Origin: CAYTZH01 sp964442285
GTDB taxonomy: Bacteria > Myxococcota_A > UBA9160 > JAFDET01
NCBI GenBank assembly: GCA_964442285.1
Contig: CAYTZH010000041.1
Span: 1-43,674, forward strand
Reading direction: 5' to 3'
DNA length: 43,674 nt
Each line of letters starts with the position of its first letter. The first letter of the stretch is position 1. Shown in pieces: positions 39,843 through 43,674 of the stretch. Below the pieces are notes generated by a model. The model was not told the origin of the DNA and did not search any database. It worked only from the letters and a program-made list of their open reading frames with translations. The translations under genes and the position numbers were made by a program.

Positions 39843-40823
39843 GTGACGACCCCCACCCGCGAGACCCCGCTGGCGACCGCCGTCCGCTACGGCACGTACC
39901 CGCTCGTCGTGTTCGGGGCGCTCGCGATCGCCCACGCCTGGATCGGTTCGGGCCGCTCGCCCGGCACCGTGGTGGCGATCCTGAGCCTCTCGCTCATCCC
40001 GATCTGCCTGGGCCTGGAGCTCGCCTTCCCCGAGACCCCGCGCTGGCGCATCCGGCGCGGCGAGGCGCTGGCCGACCTGCTGCACATGCTGATCAGCAAC
40101 CCGGTGCCGGCGGGGATCTTCCGGGCGCTCTGCTTCGGCGCCATCGCCGGGCTCTCGGAGGCGATCTCCCGGGCGGTCGGCTTCGGCCTCTGGCCCACCC
40201 ACTGGCCGCTCGCGGCCCAGGCGGCCTACGCCATCGGCGTGGCCGAGCTCGTCAACTACGGGATCCACCGCGGGCTGCACGAGTCGCGGCTCTGGCCCCT
40301 GCACGCCGTCCACCACTGCTCGCCGCGGATGTACTTCCTGCTCTCCATGCGCAAGCACCCGCTGCAGTCGTTCCTCACCTACGGCGGACGCTTCACGGTG
40401 CTCTGGCTGCTGGGCGTCACCGAGGAGGCCTTCGCCCTCTACACGGTGCTGATCTCGGCCAACTCGTACCTGCAGCACGCGAACCTGCGCATGAGCACCG
40501 GCCCCCTGGGCTGGGTGCTGGCCACGCCCGAGCTCCACCGCGTCCACCACAGCCGTCGCCTGGAGGAGATCAATACGAACTACGGCGACTCGCTGATCGT
40601 CTGGGACCGGCTCTTCGGGACCTTCCGGCCGCCCGATCCCGCCCGCCCGCTGCACGACGCCATCGGTCTGCCGGGCCTCGAGGTGCCCCAGACCTACGCC
40701 GCACACTGGCGGCTGCCATTCGCCTGGTCGCGCCTGAACGCAGAGGCGCAATCGCGCCTGCACGCGGAGCGCGTGCAGGCGCGCGCGGGCAGCTCGGAAG
40801 CGCCCGAAGGCGGCGGGCGCTAG
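39843..40823 (+). CDS. Sterol desaturase/fatty acid hydroxylase-family membrane protein
   Basis: 326 residues from a GTG at 39843; an in-frame GTG at 39801 is the alternative start and neither has a strong ribosome site. Four or so membrane helices carry the family's di-iron histidine boxes: HRGLHES (HxxxH), LHAVHH (HxxHH), then QHANLRM and LHRVHHSRR. The sequence TNYGDSLIVWDRLFGTF after the last box is a family hallmark. The enzyme hydroxylates or desaturates a lipid chain or ring using O2; the substrate is unknown. The stop shares CTAG with the convergent dodecin gene. Confidence 0.88.
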   Translation: MTTPTRETPLATAVRYGTYPLVVFGALAIAHAWIGSGRSPGTVVAILSLSLIPICLGLELAFPETPRWRIRRGEALADLLHMLISNPVPAGIFRALCFGAIAGLSEAISRAVGFGLWPTHWPLAAQAAYAIGVAELVNYGIHRGLHESRLWPLHAVHHCSPRMYFLLSMRKHPLQSFLTYGGRFTVLWLLGVTEEAFALYTVLISANSYLQHANLRMSTGPLGWVLATPELHRVHHSRRLEEINTNYGDSLIVWDRLFGTFRPPDPARPLHDAIGLPGLEVPQTYAAHWRLPFAWSRLNAEAQSRLHAERVQARAGSSEAPEGGGR

Positions 40824-41035
40824 TCGCCGTCCTCGTACTTGAACGAGACCTTCACCTTCGCCCGGTACGCGGCCACGTTGCCCTGGTCGAGCTGCATGTC
40901 CAGCTCGACGATCTCGGCGATGCGCAGGTCCCGCAAGCTCTTGCCGGCCCGCTGGATGGCCGCGTTGGCGGCGGCCTCCCAGGAATCCGTGCTCGTTCCG
41001 ACCAGCTCGATCACCTTGTAGACGCTCTCGGCCAT
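40820..41035 (-). CDS. Dodecin family flavin-binding protein
   Basis: 71 residues from the ATG at 41035, preceded by AGGAGG. The fold is one helix over three strands: VYKVIELVGTSTDSWEAAANAAI, then LRDLRIAEIVELDMQLDQG and YRAKVKVSFKYE. W19 corresponds to the flavin-stacking tryptophan and the Gln in QLDQG to the flavin-contacting residue. Dodecamers store flavin or calm its reactivity in the cytoplasm. TAGCAT on the minus strand (41069-41064) is a possible -10, leaving a short leader. Confidence 0.92.
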   Translation of the reverse strand: MAESVYKVIELVGTSTDSWEAAANAAIQRAGKSLRDLRIAEIVELDMQLDQGNVAAYRAKVKVSFKYEDGD

Positions 41036-41164
41036 GGGGGCCCTCCTCTGAGTGAACACCCCCATGCTACCGCGCAATCCGCGTCGACTGTGTCACTCCG
41101 GCGTCTCCCGCCCGGGTTTCTGGTCCGGCCCGGGGGGTCGGAGCCCGCGGCACGCCCCGGCGCC

Positions 41165-41683
41165 TCAGCGCTTCACCTGCCGCACCCGGCCGCGCGGACT
41201 GAACTCGAGGACCATGCCCTCCCAGCGCCCGAAGTCGATGACGTCGGTGAAGAGGCTGCGCCGGTAGTACTGGGTCTCGACGCCGGCGATCACCCAGGCG
41301 TGGGAGCTGGCGGCCAGCCGCTTGCACAGGTAGGCGCCGTCGCCCGGGCCGTCGAAGGAGCCGTAGGCGTTGATGTGACCGACCGAGCAGCTGTGGAGGA
41401 CGATCTCGGCGACGGATCCCGCCAGCGCCGACCACTGGTGCACGTTGCGCACGGTGATGTTGTCGGCGCCGAACTCCATGCCGAAGCCGCCCCCGCCGTG
41501 GCGCTCGAAGCCGTGGCAGAGGATGCGGAGCGTCTTGATGTAGCCGTAGCGGGCCGACGCGTCGCGGAGCCAGTCGAGGACCGTCGAGAGGCGCCAGGAG
41601 GCGTTGATCAGCAGCGACTCGGTGCAGTTGCGGGGCGTGGAGCCCAGCAGGCGGCGGTCGTGGACGATGAGGGTGGCGGCCAT
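41165..41683 (-). CDS. Small caspase-like (clan CD-like) candidate protein
   Basis: 172 residues from the ATG at 41683 with GGGAG upstream. Two strands end in a candidate catalytic dyad: IKTLRILCHGFE (H57, then Gly) and AEIVLHSCSVGH (C99), separated by about 40 residues with a GGGGFGMEFG turn. The His-Gly then strand-Ser-Cys pattern is that of caspase, gingipain and C80/DUF4347-like folds. The later GDGAYLCKRLAASSHAWVIAG also fits the core sheet. No signal peptide or effector domain is present. It may instead be an inactive or non-peptidase relative. It lies between the MFS gene and dodecin on the same strand, separated by 129 and 203 bases. Confidence 0.6.
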   Translation of the reverse strand: MAATLIVHDRRLLGSTPRNCTESLLINASWRLSTVLDWLRDASARYGYIKTLRILCHGFERHGGGGFGMEFGADNITVRNVHQWSALAGSVAEIVLHSCSVGHINAYGSFDGPGDGAYLCKRLAASSHAWVIAGVETQYYRRSLFTDVIDFGRWEGMVLEFSPRGRVRQVKR

Positions 41684-41808
41684 GGAATCGTTCTCCCTGT
41701 GGGTTCGGGCGTCGGGCGCCCGGGGTCCGTCCTTCCCGAAGCTCGGGGCGAGGATCCCGCGGCCGCGGTCGCCGAGCCTGACGGCCGGAGAACGGTTCGC
41801 TGACCGTC

Positions 41809-41874
41809 GGGCCGGGAGCCGGAAGTCCCCGGGCCGGGAGCCGGAAGTCCCCGGGCCGGGAGCCGGAAGTCCCC
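41809..41874. repeat. Three perfect 22-bp tandem repeats
   Basis: Units 41809-41830, 41831-41852 and 41853-41874 are identical. They lie in the 203-base gap between the MFS gene's end and the caspase-like gene's start. Each begins GGGCCGGGAGCC and ends AAGTCCCC. Confidence 0.92.
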
Positions 41875-41886
41875 GGAAACCCAGGG

Positions 41887-43080
41887 CTACGGGCTCTCGG
41901 ACTCCAGCCGACGCAGCCGCGCCCAGGCCCAGGGCAGCAGGGCGAAGGCGGGCAGGGCGGCCGCCGCCGTGAGGGCGAACCAGGCCGCGTAGCCCAGGGC
42001 CTCGGTCACCGCGCCCGAGGCGCCGCCCAGCAGCCGCCCCGGCAGCACGAAGAGCGCCGAGAGCACCGCGTACTGCACCGCGGCGTGGTCCTTCTCGGTG
42101 ATGCGCATGCAGAAGGAGAGGAAGGCCGTGACCGCCAGGCCGGAGCAGAGCGACTCCAGCAGGGAGGCGCCGTACATTCCCGCGCGGCCGCTGTCGGGGA
42201 AGGCGGCGGCCGCCGCGTAGCCCAGGTTGGAGCCCAGGGCCGCGATCCCCAGCCAGAGCAGGCCGCGCCCGATCCCGTGGCGGGCCACGAAGGCGCCGCC
42301 CGCCCAGGCGCCCAGCACCACGGCGCCCGAGCCCGCCACCGTCGTCACCACGCCGATCTCCTCGAAGCCGTAGCCGCGGTCCACCCAGAAGGGCTTCACC
42401 ATCGGCGCCATCGACAGGTCGCAGGCGCGGTAGAGCATCACGAACACCAGCACGCCCGGGGCGCCGGGGATCCGCAGCCAGCGCAGGAAGGGCGCCCAGA
42501 AGGCCCGACGCGCGGCGGCGGGCACGGCCACCCGCGGCGTGCGCAGCACCGCCACGGCGAGCGTTGCCGAGAGCGCTGCGGCCACGCCCAGGGTGCCGGG
42601 CCAGCCGATCCAGCGCGGCAGGAAGAGCAGGCCGCCGCCTGCGACCACCACGCCGATCCGGTAGGCCGTCACCCGGGTGGCGTTCACCGGCCCCTCCTGG
42701 CCCCGCTCGGTGATCCCGATGGTGTAGGCGTCGATGGCGACGTCCTGGGTGGCCGAGGCCAGGCAGTAGACCGCCAGGCCCGCCAGGAGAAGCCCGGCCG
42801 TGTGGACGCTGTCGGTGGCCCCGAGCGCCGCGAGAGCGGCGGTCATGGTGGCCAGGGCGCCGGCCACCCAGGCGCGGCGGTCGCCCCAGCGGTCCACCGC
42901 CGGGGACCAGAGCACCTTCAGCGACCAGGCCAGCCCCAGCAGCGAGAAGCCGCCGATGGCCGCCAGGTCGACGCCCTCTGCCCGCAGCCAGACGGGCACC
43001 ACGTCGACGAAGACCCCCATGGGGAAGCCCTCGACCACGTAGAGCAGGCCCACGACGGCCAGCGTCTGGCGGATCCGCAC
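41887..43080 (-). CDS. MFS transporter (AmpG-like)
   Basis: 397 residues from a GTG at 43080. About twelve membrane helices in two halves joined by a cytoplasmic loop near PAAARRAFWAPFLRWLR. Features of the AmpG/PAT-type MFS branch are YVVEGFPMGVFVDVVPVWLR at the start, the helix 2-3 loop SPAVDRWGDRRAW, ATQDVAIDAYTIGI in helix 4, and MVKPFWVDRGYGFEEIG. AmpG itself takes up muropeptides; the substrate here is not certain. TACCCT on the minus strand about 20 bases upstream is a weak -10 candidate. Confidence 0.85.
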   Translation of the reverse strand: MRIRQTLAVVGLLYVVEGFPMGVFVDVVPVWLRAEGVDLAAIGGFSLLGLAWSLKVLWSPAVDRWGDRRAWVAGALATMTAALAALGATDSVHTAGLLLAGLAVYCLASATQDVAIDAYTIGITERGQEGPVNATRVTAYRIGVVVAGGGLLFLPRWIGWPGTLGVAAALSATLAVAVLRTPRVAVPAAARRAFWAPFLRWLRIPGAPGVLVFVMLYRACDLSMAPMVKPFWVDRGYGFEEIGVVTTVAGSGAVVLGAWAGGAFVARHGIGRGLLWLGIAALGSNLGYAAAAAFPDSGRAGMYGASLLESLCSGLAVTAFLSFCMRITEKDHAAVQYAVLSALFVLPGRLLGGASGAVTEALGYAAWFALTAAAALPAFALLPWAWARLRRLESESP

Positions 43081-43344
43081 CGCGCACCCCGGGGGGCAGG
43101 GTACCGGATGTGGCGGACAGGCGAGCGTTCCGGGGCGGCGGAATCTGCTAGCTTCCGGGCCTCAAGGCCGAATTCGGCCGGTCTTCGACGGCGGGTGTCC
43201 CTCCCACCCCGTGCTCCGATCGAGCGCTCGATCTCGCGTCCACACCCGGTGCGGACGCTATCGGCATCGTCGAGATCGCCGGTCCGGGACGAACCGGACC
43301 GGATCCGAAGCGCGCCTCCCGCAACCCGAGAGCGGAGGAGTCCG
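43081..43344. promoter_or_regulatory. Divergent gap between MFS gene and small basic protein gene
   Basis: 264 bases with no credible gene. The MFS promoter is expected near 43100 and one for the small gene further right; no strong element is seen apart from GCTAGC at 43147-43152. The small gene has GCGGAGGAG just before its ATG. Confidence 0.3.
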
Positions 43345-43548
43345 ATGGCACGACGAACCCAGATGTCCGTTCAGAAGCGACGGCGCGAGCAGGAGAAGGC
43401 CGAGCGCGCCGCCAACAAGCGCAAGCAGCGTGCCGAGCGCGGCTCGCGGCCGGCGGGCGAGAACGAGCCCTCCGTGGCCAGCGAGTCCGACCTCGAGGGC
43501 TACGGCATCCTTCCGCCGCGCGAGGACGACGCCGCCGGCAGCGCCTGA
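43345..43548 (+). CDS. Small basic protein of unknown function
   Basis: 67 residues; the ATG follows GCGGAGGAG. The first 40 residues are dense in Lys/Arg and helical (SVQKRRREQEKAERAANKRK), and the tail is acidic and Gly/Pro-containing (SDLEGYGILPPREDD). Short basic proteins with this start occur widely in myxobacteria and relatives and are uncharacterised; nucleic-acid or ribosome association is a plausible guess only. Confidence 0.7.
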   Translation: MARRTQMSVQKRRREQEKAERAANKRKQRAERGSRPAGENEPSVASESDLEGYGILPPREDDAAGSA

Positions 43549-43554
43549 TCCGGC

Positions 43555-43574
43555 GCGGCCCCTCCCGGGGCCGC
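43555..43574. terminator. Hairpin between convergent genes, possible bidirectional terminator
   Basis: GCGGCCCC, loop TCCC, GGGGCCGC: a perfect 8-bp GC stem just after the small basic protein gene and before the end of the last gene on the minus strand. There is no T tract, so it may not be a classical terminator. Confidence 0.45.
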
Positions 43575-43578
43575 CCCG

Positions 43579-43674
43579 CTACTCGGGCGAGGCCGGGAGC
43601 TGGGCCTCCGCGGCGTCCTCCGAGTCCGCCGTCTGGACGTAGACCGAGATCGAGCGGGCGAGCCGCGCGCTGGC
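43579..43674 (-). CDS. Partial gene, C-terminal 31 residues only
   Basis: On the minus strand an open frame enters from the window edge and ends at TAG (43579-43581). It codes ASARLARSISVYVQTAD, then an acidic Ala/Glu/Pro tail ending SPE. Convergent placement and the hairpin support a real gene. Nothing can be said of function. Confidence 0.45.
   Translation of the reverse strand, partial: ASARLARSISVYVQTADSEDAAEAQLPASPE

Overview
The window is 43.7 kb of very GC-rich DNA (roughly 70% or more by eye) from a Gram-negative bacterium. Signal peptides, a lipoprotein, an outer-membrane barrel and two RND efflux systems show the double membrane. The mix of genes (protein kinase with a zinc anti-sigma-type N-terminus, ArsM/ArsS, wax-ester synthase, DUF3604, DUF3014, an F420/PPOX-type protein, a CSLREA beta-helix protein with a Cys-plus-membrane-anchor C-terminal sorting tail) fits a myxobacterium or other former deltaproteobacterium. 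This placement is inference; there is no rRNA. I see no tRNA, rRNA, CRISPR, insertion sequence, integrase or phage gene. It reads as chromosome, densely packed, with no gene-free stretch over 300 bases.

Layout. 1-1803: membrane Ser/Thr kinase. 1837-4133 (minus): GST-like protein, SAM methyltransferase and ICMT-type membrane methyltransferase, divergent from a TetR gene (4192). 4817-6909 (minus): arsS and arsM, translationally coupled. 7196-10981: amidohydrolase, epoxide hydrolase and WS/DGAT acyltransferase, a lipid/xenobiotic neighbourhood. 10978-12527: two divergent membrane-anchored proteins (one DUF3014) around a 17-bp palindrome. 12692-19656: first RND adaptor and pump, then a Glu/Leu/Val-type dehydrogenase and a GT4 glycosyltransferase. 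19648-21947 (minus): DUF3604 protein coupled to a four-helix membrane protein. 22167-23209: seven-helix membrane protein plus a small soluble partner.

23335-26920 is perhaps the most interesting unit: an outer-membrane-barrel-like protein, a periplasmic cupredoxin with a clear His-Cys-His-Met ligand set, and a membrane class III adenylate/guanylate cyclase with a periplasmic sensor, probably one operon turning a periplasmic copper/redox signal into cAMP. 26977-29073: GMC oxidoreductase with a gluconate-dehydrogenase-subunit-3-like partner, convergent with an exported methyltransferase. 30007-35468: HxlR regulator divergent from a second RND adaptor/pump and a lipoprotein, with a shared promoter element and a perfect 21-bp palindrome. 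35499-38853: PPOX/F420-type protein, nitronate-monooxygenase-family flavoprotein and CSLREA beta-helix surface protein. 38850-43674: metzincin without signal peptide, sterol-desaturase-family hydroxylase, dodecin, small caspase-like protein, MFS transporter, small basic protein and the end of a last gene.

Two organisational habits recur. Five convergent gene pairs end on one shared palindromic CTAG, and most operon junctions are 4-bp NTGA overlaps. Short GC-rich tandem repeats of two or three copies (14, 21, 22, 29 and 30 bp) are scattered between and inside genes.
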